42,891 bases of DNA, from contig ML976981.1 in assembly GCA_010015675.1 (NCBI GenBank), positions 644,539 through 687,429 of the forward strand. The letters are read 5' to 3'. Below are positions 1-10,959 of the stretch, in pieces. How positions within the stretch are numbered: position 1 is the first letter of the stretch; each line of letters begins with the position of its first letter. The notes beneath the pieces are model-generated. The model worked only from the letters and a program-made list of their open reading frames with translations, did not search any database and had not been told where the DNA came from. The position numbers and the translations under genes are program-made. This DNA comes from Byssothecium circinans. Taxonomy: Eukaryota; Ascomycota; Dothideomycetes; Pleosporales; Massarinaceae.

Positions 1-148
1 TTTTAGATCTATATTATATATATCTGTATTTAAAATTTCAGCTTAATAGCTCTATTATTTAAATTGTTATTAAAGGTTGAATATTTGATTTTCCTTGCCA
101 AGCTTTTGAGCGGTTCGGTGGTGTGGGCGGTTCGGTGGTGCTTTACGT
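1..148. other. AT-rich flank left of the first transposon
   Basis: No gene is visible here. Most of the stretch is AT-rich, like the RIP-mutated DNA that follows, but bases about 105-145 are GC-rich and hold a short direct repeat. Homology to the right-hand Fot1 copy begins only at about 149, so this is where the left copy is truncated. Confidence 0.6.
110..140. repeat. Two direct copies of a 14-bp GC-rich word
   Basis: GCGGTTCGGTGGTG occurs at 110-123 and again at 127-140, a period of 17 bp. It stands out as an unmutated GC-rich patch in AT-rich DNA right at the truncated end of the left Fot1 copy. Its function is unknown; it could be a short tandem repeat at an insertion or deletion scar. 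Confidence 0.7.
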
Positions 149-1952
149 TATACTAGATACTATATTAAGGAGGATACACTAGGGTAAAAACGTACTAATG
201 AAAGAGTAATAACTCTAATAGTAAAAGCTTACCCCTTAATAAGAACTAGAGCTTATAAGCTATATAGAAAAGCTTATAGCCTATTATCTACCACCTATAA
301 GGGAGATGCTATAGAATTTTATTTTATTAATTACTTAAACTAATAGTAAATAACTAGTAAGAAAAAGCTAGGTTACCTAATTTATTAACTATTATAATGT
401 TAAAATTACCCCCTATTAGACTACTAGAATAGATTATGCGCGCTACTAAGCTAATTTAAAGGCTAAATATAAGTAATTCTTTTAACTTTTACTAGAGAAA
501 ATAGAGGAGTATAATATAGAGCCTTATCACACGTATAATATAGATAAGAAGGGCTTCCTTATAGGGGTAATTAAAAGAAGTAAAAGGATCTTTAGTAAAG
601 CTATATAGGACTATAGGGAAGTAAAATTAGCCCTCTAAAATAGTAATAGAGAGTAGATAACTATTCTAGCTTATATTTATACTAATAGAATAGTATTACT
701 ACTAGGCCTACTATTTATAGCTACTAATAATACTCTCTAATTAGCCTAGGTAAAGGATATTAAGGCTAGGAAGTATAAGGTTTTTATTACTACTTCTCTT
801 AATAGATAGACTAGTAATAATATAGGCCTTACGTAGCTTAAGTAGATCTTTAATTAGTATATAAAAGTAAAAGCTTATTAAGCCTACTAATTACTAATCC
901 TAGATAGCTATAAGTCCTACGTAATAAGAGAGTTTATTAACTACTATAACTATAATTAGATTCTCCTTATAATATTTCCCCCTTATAGTACCTATATACT
1001 ATAGCCCCTTAATATAGTACTCTTTAAGCCTCTCTTATTAGCCTACTTAAAAGCTCTTACTACTTACCTCTATAAGGCCTAAGGACTACTCTTAGTAAAG
1101 AAAGGAGACTTCTTCCCTCTCTTTTAGGAGGCCTAGGCTACCTCCTTTAAAAAGGAAATAATTCTAAAGTCCTTTAAGGCTACTAGTATATAGCCCTATA
1201 ACCCTAGTATAATCCTCTAAAGGTTTATTAAATTAATACTAGAGCTATAGGATTTAAGAGAGAGCTCTACCTTAGTACTTAGTAGTAAGGATTAGCTTAA
1301 AATTAAGACCCTTATATGTAAGGCTATAAGGGATAAGGGTAGTAAGGAGGTATAGAAACTAAAGTATTCTCTCTACTATATCTCTATTTAAAATAACATA
1401 CTCTACGCTAAGGTATAAGGCCTAATAAAGGCCCTATAAGTTAAGAAGAAGTATTAGAAGAAAAGTAAGCCTCTAGACCTATAGTAACGTAAGGAGTACT
1501 ATAGTAGAGTAGTTTTCTAGTCCTTAAGAAAGCTAAGAGAGGCTAGAGTATATTTAGCTATTAAAGATTAAGAAAAAAAGGAGTAATAACTTAAGAAGGC
1601 TTATAAGAAGGTAGAATAGGCCTTAGCTAAGCTACGTAAGCTATAAGAGAAGGAAGAAAGAGAAAGGTTAAGGGCTAAGAAGAAGAAGGAAAAGGAGAGA
1701 ATTATAGTAAAGAAGGAGGCTAAGAAATAACGTAAGATTTAGGAGAAAGAAAACTCTAAAAAGGCTATATAAACTTTCTAAAAAGGAAAGAGAAAGGCCT
1801 TAAAGCCTACTATAGCGCTAAAATAGAAGAAAAAATAACGTATAGTAGTTACTAAGGATAGGGGGGATAGAGGTAGTAAAATAGCGCGTAATCTAGTACC
1901 TATAACTATAACGTGCTATAGCTATAATATTAAACTTCTAGCGAAATTCTAA
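149..1952 (+). pseudogene. RIP-inactivated Fot1/pogo-type DDE transposase (copy A)
   Basis: Reading through the many TAG/TAA codons as former CAG/CAA gives one continuous transposase frame ending at the TAA at 1950-1952. Recognisable family blocks are the RNMD-EKGF-type block with the first catalytic Asp (near 540-565, reading YNIDKKGFLIG), the LILD..GSHV-type block with the second Asp (near 895-925, LILDSYKSYV), the HT-LQPLD block (near 985-1010), and a Lys/Glu-rich coiled-coil tail (about 1560-1800). The N-terminal psq/CENP-B-like helix-turn-helix is incomplete. The protein cannot be made: there are dozens of in-frame stops. The family assignment rests on motif order in the DDE_1 (pogo) superfamily. 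Confidence 0.85.
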
Positions 1953-2108
1953 TAGCACATCTTTTTTATAGTAATTTATATAGTAATTAAATAAATTATT
2001 AGAATATTTTAGCTGTTATAGATAGCTTAGTAATAAGGTATTATAAACTACGTAATTTAGTTAGAGTGCGCTATTTACTAAACTACGCTAAGTGCTAAAC
2101 TAATATAT
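149..2108 (+). mobile_element. Fot1/pogo-like DNA transposon, copy A, 5'-truncated and RIP-mutated
   Basis: This AT-rich segment is the mirror image of the copy on the other side of 2109-2110. It holds the transposase remnant (149-1952), a short 3' region, and a 3' terminal inverted repeat (about 2060-2108) that is a C-to-T/G-to-A version of the intact TIR at 10960-11008. The 5' TIR, leader and start codon are missing; homology starts at about 149. The TA next to the TIR (2109-2110) is the target dinucleotide usual for pogo/Fot1 elements and is shared with copy B. Mutations are almost all transitions that make TAG and TAA out of CAG and CAA. Confidence 0.85.
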
Positions 2109-2310
2109 TAACGTATTAGTTTAGTACTTAGTAGGGTTTAGTAAATAGCATACCCTAACTAAATTATGTAGTTTATAATACCTTATTACTAAGCTATCTA
2201 TAATAGCTAAAATATTCTAATAATTCATTTAATTACTATATAAATTACTATAAAAAAGATGTGCTATTAGAATTTCGCTAGAAGTTTAATGTTATAGCTA
2301 TAGCGCGTTA
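1909..2310. repeat. Centre of a giant palindrome (tail-to-tail Fot1 junction)
   Basis: Bases 1909-2109 and 2110-2310 are inverted copies of each other, centred at 2109.5. The centre reads CTAATATAT-TA-ACGTATTAG. Each half is the 3' end of a Fot1 copy including its TIR. Seen alone it would look like a 400-bp foldback MITE, but the inverted homology continues on both sides once the gypsy insertion is removed: 149-1908 pairs with about 9075-10831. Arms are about 1.96 kb. Confidence 0.85.
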
Positions 2311-2315
2311 TAGTT
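2311..2315. repeat. Target-site duplication of the gypsy element, left copy (TAGTT)
   Basis: TAGTT precedes the LTR start at 2316 and recurs at 9070-9074 directly after the other LTR. The 5-bp length is normal for Ty3/gypsy integrases. It shows that the two LTRs belong to one insertion event. Confidence 0.9.
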
Positions 2316-2779
2316 TGTTAAGGTCTAGGGGGAGGCTTATTACTAGAGATGGCTTAAAGAGCTTTTTAGATGATAAGGGTGCTTAAGGTTCTAGAGCTTG
2401 GTTAGTTCTCTAGAAGAGATATTAATTCGCGACACATGGTAGTACTCTAACAGTACGTAGTAATGTTCATCTAAAGGGCGTACACTTAGTGAACTTAGGT
2501 AAGCTTATAATTATAGAGTATAAGATACTAAATAGATTATAATCCTAAGTAAAAGGTTAAACACGACTCCTATAATGTAGAGGTTAAGTTTATCTATATA
2601 CTAGTTGCGTCCCTTCATCCTATCTATCCCACTTGTCCTAGTTCCTCATAGGACTCCTAGGATTCCTAGGACGCTAGGATGATTACGTAACTTTACTTAC
2701 TACTTGTGACCGTCTGTCTAGTTAGGGCGCATAGCTAGTTATTATATAAGTATAGTGACTCTACTTCTAGATTATAATA
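2316..2779 (-). repeat. 3' LTR of the gypsy element (464 bp)
   Basis: On the plus strand it begins TGTTAAGGTCTAGGGGG and ends ..ATTATAATA, where the partner LTR reads ..ATCGTAACA. Differences from the LTR at 8606-9069 are transitions (for example GATGGC against GATAGC, CGCGACAC against TATAATAC), as expected from RIP rather than from age alone. Confidence 0.95.
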
Positions 2780-2802
2780 CTATCCCCCCCCCTTAGAGCT
2801 TA
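2780..2802 (-). promoter_or_regulatory. Polypurine tract for plus-strand priming
   Basis: On the minus strand the bases just upstream of the 3' LTR are purine-rich and contain a run of ten G followed by ATAG, abutting the LTR. This is the place and composition of a retrotransposon polypurine tract, where RNase H leaves a primer for second-strand synthesis. Confidence 0.75.
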
Positions 2803-2891
2803 ATATCCTTATAAGTTAATAACTACCCTCTTATTCTATTTATTACTACCATTAACTCGCTAACTATATTAATAGTCGCAGTTCCTTCACC

Positions 2892-3374
2892 ATGGTCGCT
2901 TATTCTTATTACGCTAATTACTAACTCCCTTACAAACTGTCATCCTTACATAAGCATTGTAATAACTGTACTCGTGTTAGGCGCAGCTTATGTGAACCTG
3001 CAGGTTTATCTTTACCTAATTTCTTAAAAATTAATAAGGAGATAGGTCGTCTTAAGGCACTAGAGGAGGAAGAGAAGGCTTACTTACGTGTAGAAGAGGA
3101 TGTCGCTAAGGCCACTCTATAGCGTGCCCGTCTAGTAAGAGAGAAGCTTTTAAGGCTTTATAAATAAAAGAAACTACTTCATTAGAAGGAGTAGGAAATG
3201 TTTAATAAGGGAATGTCATCTATAGAGGAGTTAGAGGCGTTAGAAGTATAGGAGGCTTTACTTTAGGATATTACTTTAGTAAATCTAGAGGCCACGCTTA
3301 GTGCCACTACTATTAATTAGTCACCTTTTTAGAATGTTAATGCTAGTGCTTTAAGAGATACTTATAACCTATAA
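2892..3374 (+). pseudogene. Accessory frame in the gypsy element, antisense to gag-pol
   Basis: On the strand opposite gag-pol, an ATG at 2892 (context TTCACCATGG) opens a frame of about 160 codons that is continuous if TAG/TAA are read as former CAG/CAA. The start reads MVAYSYYANY. It is followed by a Cys-rich basic stretch (HCNNCTRVRRSLCEP, about residues 22-36), then a long Glu/Lys/Leu-rich region with heptad-like spacing (about residues 45-125) that looks like a coiled coil. The stops are scattered just where Gln is expected, which suggests the frame coded for protein before RIP. The 3' end is unclear: a GTATGT at 3376 could be a splice donor. I recognise similar conserved hypothetical proteins in fungal genomes but know no function. 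Confidence 0.6.
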
Positions 3375-3449
3375 GGTATGTAACTAGTTCTTATGTGTTT
3401 TTATTCTCTAGGTAACCTTTCTATTTAATTAGGTATTCTTTTTTACCTT

Positions 3450-6400
3450 TTTAATCTCTCTAGTCTATAATCTTCTTAACTTTAAATTTGCTTTCTTCCT
3501 TAACTTTATAGTGGAATATTTTTTATAGTAGCGTTTTAGGATCTACTAGTTCTAATCTAGATATGTGAAAGACTAGGTGTATCTTAGCTTCTCTTAGTAG
3601 CTAGAGTTAGTAGTTAATAGGGCTTATTTTAGCCTATATTAAAAATAGTCTAACCTTAACATTATCTAGTCCCTTACTTAGTCATTTTATGTAAAGATTC
3701 TTTATAAGTAGGTATACTCTATCCCCCCTCTCTAGCTAAGGTGCCATTTTTCGTTTCATATTTACGTATGAAATGCTTTTGCATTATGCTATTTTAAGGC
3801 TAATCTATAACTGTTAGTGTACGTTCTTTAAGTCCTCTATTATTATTAAAGCTGCCGCTACCTTGCCTCCTAGTAGTGTGCGTTTAAAGAGATTTAAGTA
3901 TTTCCTGTAGTTTGCGTAGAATGGTGTCTATCCTATAGATTCTAATATCTTATTATTATACGCTAATTAAGCTATAGGTAAAAGGGAAACCTAATTATTC
4001 TACTAGATATTACTGTAGATTCATAGGTATATCTTTATTATATAATTTATTCTTTTAGTCTATCTATCCGTTTATAGGTGATATACTATAGATAGCTTGC
4101 GTTTTATTCTAATCGCAGCTATTAGCGTTTTCTAGTAGTTTAATGTGAAGAGCTTGTCTCTGTTACTAATAATTAACTTTAGCATGCTATAGTATCTGAT
4201 GAATTAGTCTAAGATTACGTATCTAAGCTATTCCGCGTTGTAATTATTTCTAAATAGTATCATCTCTGCGTATTTCGTGAATCTGTTAACGATTACTAAG
4301 ATGGCATTATAGGTTATTCTAGTTATAAGGTCTCTTAATGCTAGTAGACCTATTATAAAGTCTATAGAGATATCTTCCTATGGTACTTCTAGTAGCTTAA
4401 TAGGTTGCATTTCTCTATAGGATGCGTGCGTACTATGTTTATTTCTCTAGTAGTCCACACATTTGCTAATAAAGTATATAACTTTTTCTTTTATGCCTTT
4501 AAACTTATAATTTCTCTGAATTAGTTTAATAGTCCTTTAAATGCTAGGGTGTCTGTGTACAGGATTATTATAATATTATTATATAATTTCTTCCTATAGC
4601 TCCTCTGGTACTTCATTGTTAATTTGCAGGATACTATTTAGTTGTTAGGTTAGTCCTAAGGATCTATCTTTATTAGCTCATAGTATTAGTGCTTTGATAG
4701 TTTCCTTTATTCCCGTGATATTACTTCGTTAGCTAAGGGCATCAGCTCGTCTGTTGTCCTTACCTAGTGTGTACATGATCTTGAATTTATATTATCTAAG
4801 TAACTTAGACTATCTAACTTGTCTTCTGTTAAGTTATTTAGTCGTCATAAAGTAGAGTAGGTTCTTATAGTTAGTAAAGATAGTGAGTTTAAAGTAGCTT
4901 TCCATGTACACTCTCTAGTACTTTAATGAATCCATAATAGCTATTAGCTCTTTATTATATACGTTATAACGTTCTTCTAGTCCTAAGAACTTCCTTAAGT
5001 AGTAGGCGATGGGGTGCTATTAGCCATTTCTTATCTAACTAGCTACTACTCTAAGTACAAGGTTAGATGTATCTGTTTTAATCCTTATTAGTTCTCCACT
5101 CCTAAATGCCACTAGTACTGGTAGGCTTATGCATTTTTCTTTTAGAGTCTTAAATACTTTTTTCTATATTTCTAACTATCTAAAGAGTACGTCCTTCCTA
5201 GTAAGTCCTACTAGAGGTAAGGTTATCAAGGCGTATTCTTTAATAAACCTTCTATTAAAGTTACAGAATCTAAGGAATTCCTATACTCCTTTAACTATTG
5301 TTAGTACTAGCTAGTCTTGTACTACTTATATTTTCTTTAGACTCATCTTTACTCCTGTGGTGTTAACTATAAATCCTAGGAAATTAAGTTCTTCCTTGTA
5401 GAATTCACACTTTTCCAGCTTAAGGCGCAGATTTGCGGCATCTAAGTACGAAAGTACTTGTTTAACATGTCCTATATGTTCTTTAACGTTTTCTAAATAG
5501 ATAAGTATGTTATCTAAGTATACGATCACAAAGATATCTAGGTGTGTACGTAATACGTTGTTAATTAACGCTTAAAAAGTTGCTGGGGCGTTAGTAAGAC
5601 TAAAGGGTATTATAGTATACTTATAGTGTCTATACTATGTCCTAAATGCTGTCTTCTATTTATCGCCTTCCTTTATACGGATTAGGTGATATCTGTCTTA
5701 TAGGTTAAGGGCCGTGAATATCTTTGCACGCGCTAGTCAATCCTATAGTTCTCTAATATTAGGCAATAGATAATGATTCTTAACTATAATTTTATTTAAC
5801 TTCTAAAAGTCCACACATGGTCGCAGTGATCTATCCTTCTTTAGGGCGAATAGGACTAGGTATCCTACTAGTAACTTTAACTCTTATATATAGCCTTTTA
5901 CTAGGCTTTTATTAATGTAGTCCCGTAGAGCTTTTAGCTCTTTCTCTAATAGTTAATAGATTAGTCTAAAAGTTAGTTACTTTCCTTCCTATAGCGTGAT
6001 CTCGCAGTCCTAGGGTTAATACTTAGGTAGCGCCGTGGTGCCTACGTCTTCCTAAAAGAGGTACTCCTATTCTCTATACTCTTTAGGGATCTCTAGAGGT
6101 GCCTTCTTCTCCTTTACTCTTACTTGTTAATCTGTTAACTAGGCAGCATCTATAGAGTCAACCGTTCTCACTAAACGCGTCTTTATTAAAGTAATGTTAT
6201 TAATTGCCTTCTTATCTACCATCAATCACTGTCAATGCGTAGGCTTTGAAGTGCGCTAGCAGGCGCAGTTCACTAATAATATTATGTCATTCTTCTAGTT
6301 GATTACTAGGTTATGCTTCTTTAGCTAGGGGATTCCTAATATGACGTCGTAAGTGGCCATCTTAAAATAGTCTAGGGTAATCTATTTACTATAGTAGTAG

Positions 6401-6640
6401 ATCTTTATAAGTGCTAAGGTAATCTTATATTAAATTTTAGGTTACTCTAGCATAGCTTATCCATTTGCTAGGTATAGTAGATAGGGGTCTTTCTTTAGTA
6501 GTAGTCTTAGTCCTGCTAAGAGCGCTACTACTATTAAGATATAGTTTACTTATAACCCTAAATCTACTAATGCCTTCATCCTTCTTCTACTAAGATAGAT
6601 TAGGATCTTAATTAGGCGTTCGCCTACTACTCCTAGGGTA
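3450..6640 (-). pseudogene. Gypsy pol: protease, reverse transcriptase, RNase H, integrase (RIP-inactivated)
   Basis: Read on the minus strand with RIP stops ignored. A protease block lies near 6580-6540 (KALVDLGLQ, where the family has the D-S/T-G-A active site). Reverse transcriptase is at about 6100-5320; 5326-5529 is still open and contains YLDNILIY, the YxDD catalytic box with the second Asp changed to Asn, a G-to-A change typical of RIP. RNase H follows at about 5080-4700, with a YNVYNKELLAI block. Integrase is at about 4600-3500, with the zinc-finger Cys pair (KCVDYQRNKH) near 4460 and the core Asp block near 4330-4270 (ILVIVNRFTKYAEM). The enzyme set would have made and integrated the cDNA; here it is dead. 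Confidence 0.88.
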
Positions 6641-7399
6641 TACAGCCCTTTAGTAGTGTTAGGTGAGGGTCTAAAAAAGATGCTCTAAATCTATTCTTCT
6701 CTTTTTCTTCAGCGTGCCTTTTGCACCTAGTGTGTAGACATGTCTGCTACTTACTCTAAGTGCAGACGTCATTAATAATTAGGTTCATCTTTATTAATTC
6801 TGCGGGATCTTCCTTGCCTAGGAACCATAGTCGTGCTCATTTATTATATAAGTGCGTTAGGCACTTATCATTATAGCAGTCATACTATTTAAACTTGCAG
6901 TCTTTCTTAATAGTTAGGAAATAATTTGCCTTCACCTTTACATTATAGTGGGTGAGACAACCGTTATTATTATACTAAGTGAAGCTAAGTTTCCTATAGT
7001 TTTTATTTTAATAGTCTATGTTATATTATAGTTCTTTAGTTACTTCATTCTACTACGCTACTTATTAGATGCTTCCTTCTACGAGCTCTTAGTCCACCTA
7101 GTTAGCTTGCCTTTCATAGGCTTTTTCCTACCTGTGCCTTAGCTTCTGTTGCTTCCTAGGCCTAGGGTTTAGATCTTTATATAGGCATTCATTATTAAGC
7201 CCTGTACTAGGCTTTAGGTATTAGTTGTTATATTCTAAACGTCCTTAATCCATTAGTTCATTATTACCTAATGTAACTTTGCTATTATACTACATTAGGT
7301 CTTCATCTATCTATCGTAGATGGTTTCCTTACGCGATTTCAGTATAGTGTAATTTAGAGTTATAGGGGTCTTAGTTTTCTTTTCTAAGGTATTCTTCCT

Positions 7400-8585
7400 T
7401 TCTACTAATAATTTAGAGAGCTCTATTAGCCCATGATAGTCCTTCATTGTCCTTGGCTCGTTCGCTAAGCAAGTAGTCCTAAAGTTGTTATTCTCTCGCG
7501 TTAAGGGGTTGGTTAGGGTTATTAAGGAAGTCCTAGACTTTATTATCTATAGTGTCTACTTCCTTATTATGCTATATCTAATTAGCTGCTTCACTAACCC
7601 TTTTTCTAATAGATAATTCCTGTATCCTCTATCTAATAGCTTCTCCTCTTTCTTCGCCTAAATTGATTACTTCCTATTTATCATCTTCTTTAACATTAGG
7701 GAGATATCCTAGAGCATAGGATGCTATAATCATATTCAACTGTTATTAGATCATATGCTTAGCTCTTCCTAGCTTCGCGTGATAGTTTCTAGTGATGTGG
7801 CCTGTTTTTCTATATAAGTAGCACGTCCTAGCTTCCTTCTTATAGCAGTGGCCCTTCCCTTTCCCTTTCTTAACGTTGTTAAGCTACATTAGCTGCAGCC
7901 CGTAGGGATCTAAGTACTACTTTCATAGTTTCATAGCGGGGAAGTACCTTAGTCTAGTGTAGGTACTCTTAGTCTTGCCCACGCTTAGTCCACTTTATTT
8001 ATTATGTAGCTTAGATGTTAACTTATATAGTTGTCCGTTAATCCTAATAGATTCCTAGTATAGTTCCTCTAAGGTGATGATAGATGCTCCTAATCACATA
8101 AGCTCTATCTTAATAGTGTCCTTAAGGCCTTATCTATATATAGTCATGAGTGCCTTATCTTCTTAGCCTGTCTAAATCGCGTAGTGCTAGAACTCCGCGG
8201 CGTATTTAGTGGCTGAGCGTTATTGCCTAAGGTATTGCACCTTTCTTCCTATGACGGATTCTTTATTTAAGACTCTAAAGACCTATTAGAGATAGGTCTT
8301 AAACTAGGCGTAGTCTTTAAAGAGTATTATAACATCATTATTATTATTGTTATTATCTAGGTATTTAGCGAGATAAGGGTTAATCTATTATTTAGCGTTA
8401 CCACGTATATAGGTCGTGATAAAGGAGGCTTTGTCTACGTCATTAATAGTGCTAGCTATAAACTTAAAGTATAAGTTAATTTGTAGGAGCTATCCTTTAA
8501 GCTTGACGCGATCTCCGTAGTAGAGATCTAGCTTAGCGACCTTACTAGTGTTACCATAGAATTAGGTGTCGTATGTCTTAGACAT
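7400..8585 (-). pseudogene. Gypsy gag (RIP-inactivated)
   Basis: The frame begins at an ATG (8583-8585) about 20 bp inside the 5' LTR, with start MSKTYDTQFYGN. A retrotransposon-gag core follows (LYYGDRVKLKGQLLQINLYF near 8525-8465). The CCHC zinc knuckle is at about 7782-7832 and reads CYLYRKTGHITRNYH: two of the expected cysteines have become tyrosine by G-to-A changes on the coding strand. Gag would form the particle and bind RNA through the knuckle. The end of gag and the start of pol cannot be placed with certainty because of the stops. Confidence 0.8.
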
Positions 8586-8605
8586 CCTTCTAAGGGTGTT
8601 TAAAA

Positions 8606-9069
8606 TGTTAAGGTCTAGGGGGAGGCTTATTACTAGAGATAGCTTAAAGAGCTTTTTAGGTGATAAGGGTGCTTAAGGTTCTAGAGCTTAGTTAGTTCTC
8701 TAGAAGAGATATTAATTTATAATACATGGTAGTACTCTAATAGTACGTAGTAATGTTTATCTAAAGGGCGTATATTTAGTAAACTTAGGTAAGCTTACAA
8801 TTATAGAGTATAAGATACTAAATAGATTATAATCCTAAGTAAAAGGTTAAATATGACTCCTATAATATAGAGGTTAAGTTTATCTATATACTAGTTGCGT
8901 CCCTTCATCCTATCTATCCTACTTGTCCTAGTTCCTTATGGGACTCCTAGGATTCCTAGGACGCTAGGATGATTACGTGACTTTGCTTACTACTCGTAAC
9001 CGTCTGTCTAGTTAGGGCGCATAGCTAGTTATTACATAAGTATGGCGACCCTACTTCTAGATCGTAACA
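8606..9069 (-). repeat. 5' LTR of the gypsy element (464 bp)
   Basis: On the plus strand it runs from TGTTAAGGTCTAGGGGG to ..ATCGTAACA, giving the TG..CA ends on both strands. It is the same length as its partner at 2316-2779. TAGTT follows at 9070-9074. No clear tRNA primer-binding site could be read next to it. Confidence 0.95.
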
Positions 9070-10959
9070 TAGTTATAGATGCTAGATTACGTGCTATTTT
9101 ACTACTCTTATCCCCCCTATCCTTAGTAACTACTATACGTTATTTTTTCTTTTATTTTAGTGCTATAGTAGGCTTTAAGGCCTTCCTCTTTCCCTTTTAA
9201 GAAGTTTATATAGCCTTTTTAAAGTTTTCTTTCTCTTAAATCTTACGTTATTTCTTAGCTTCCTTCCTTACTATAATTCTCTTCTTTTCCTTCTTCTTCT
9301 TAGCCCTTAATTTTTCTCTTTCTTCCTTCTCTTATAGCTTATGTAGCTTAGCTAAGGCCTATTCTACTTTCTTATAAGCCTTCTTAAGTTATTACTCCTC
9401 TTTTTCTTAATTCTTAATAGCTAAACGTACTTTAGCCTCCCTTAGCTTCTTTAGGGACTAGAAAACTACTCTACTATAGTACTCCTTATATTACTATAGG
9501 TCTAGAGGCTTACTCTTCTTCTAATACTTCTTCTTAACTTATAGGGCCTTTATTAGGCCTTATACCTTAGTATAGAGTATATTATTTTAAATAGAGATAT
9601 AGTAGAGAGAATGCTTTAGCTTCTATACCTCCTTACTACCCTTATCCCTTATAGCCTTATATATAAGGGTCTTAATTTTAGGCTAATCCTTACTACTAAG
9701 TACTAAGGTAGAGCTCTCTCTTAAATCCTATAGCTCTAGTATTAATTTAATAAACTTTTAGAGAATTATACTAGGGTTATAGGGCTATATACTAGTAGCC
9801 TTAAAGGACTTTAGAATTATTTCCTTTTTAAAGGAGGTAGTCTAGGCCTCCTAGAAGAGAGGGAAGAAGTCTTCTTTCTTTACTAAGAGTAGTCCCTAGG
9901 CCTTATAGAGGTAGGTAGTAAAAGCTTTTAAGTAGGCTAATAAAAGAGGCTTAAAGAGTACTATATTAAGAGGCTACAGCGTATGCGTTAAATAAGGAGG
10001 AAAGATTATAAGGAGAATTTAATTATAGTTATAGTAGTTAATAAAGTCTATAATTACGTAGGACTTATAGCTATCTAGGATTAGTAATTAGTAGGCTTAA
10101 TAAGCTTTTACTTTTATATACTAATTAAAGATCTACTTAAGCTACGTAAGGCCTATATTATTACTAGTCTATCTATTAGGAGAAGTAGTAATAAAAACCT
10201 TATACTTCTTAGTCTTAATATCCTCTACCTAGGCTAATTAGAGAGCGTTATTAGTAGCTATAAATAGTAGGCCTAGTAGTAACACTATTCTATTAGTATA
10301 AATATAAGCTAGGATAGTTATCTACTCTCTATTACTATCTTAGAGGGCTAATTTTACTTCCCTATAGTCCTATATAGCTTTACTAAAGATCCTTTTACTT
10401 CTTCTAATTACCCCTATAAGGAAGCCCTTCTTATCTATATTATACGTGTAATAAGGCTCTATATTATACTCTTTAATTTTCTCTAGTAGAAGTTAAAAGA
10501 ATTACTTATATTTAACTCCTAAATTAGCTTAGTAGTGCACGCGATCTATTCTAGTAGCCTAATAGGGGGTAATTTTAATATTATAATAGTTAATAAATTA
10601 GGTAACTTAGCTTTTTCTTACTAGTTATTCACTATTAGTTTAAATAATTAATAAAGTAAAATTCTACAGCATCTCCCTTATAGGTAGTAGATAATAGGCT
10701 GTAAGCTTTTCTATATAGCTTATAAGCTCTAGTTCTTATTAAGGGGTGAGCTTTTACTATTAGAGTTATTACTCTTTTATTAGTACGTTTTTACCCTAGT
10801 ATATCCTCCTTAACGTAGTATCTAGTATACTATATTTTTTTACTATTTTTTAATACGAGCATTCTTCTCCTAGTCCACGCGATTTGATTTCTTCAATTGC
10901 CTTATCAATTGGATCCATATTGGCTGAGTTGTGGGTGGGTGAAGGATTGGGTGGAAAAT

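Larger units (their letters stand above)
2316..9069 (-). mobile_element. Ty3/gypsy LTR retrotransposon, RIP-degraded, 6754 bp
   Basis: It is bounded by two LTRs of equal length (464 bp) and flanked by TAGTT on both sides. It is coded on the minus strand, so the 5' LTR is the one at 8606-9069. Order on the minus strand: gag (from 8585), protease, reverse transcriptase, RNase H, integrase, polypurine tract, 3' LTR. Having integrase after RNase H is the Ty3/gypsy order. A further frame lies on the plus strand at 2892-3374. All frames are broken by CAG/CAA-to-TAG/TAA changes. It sits inside Fot1 copy B, so it arrived after that transposon. Confidence 0.95.
2267..10918 (-). pseudogene. RIP-inactivated Fot1/pogo-type transposase (copy B), split by LTR insertion
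   Basis: The frame starts at an intact ATG (10916-10918) and its first 22 residues (MDPIDKAIEEIKSRGLGEEC, then SY) match the usual MDPI.. start of Fot1-type transposases, just before the psq-like helix-turn-helix. From about 10850 on, the codons carry RIP stops (first TAA in place of a Gln or Lys codon). The gypsy element is inserted 49 nt before the stop codon; joining 10918-9075 with 2315-2267 gives 1893 nt, exactly 631 codons, so no net frameshift. The same DDE blocks as in copy A are seen in mirror image. It is non-functional because of its stops and the insertion. Confidence 0.85.

Noticed and set aside
1909..2310. Free-standing 400-bp foldback MITE
   Set aside because: The inverted homology does not end at these bases. 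It continues through both transposase remnants once the gypsy element is removed, so this is the junction of two Fot1 copies.
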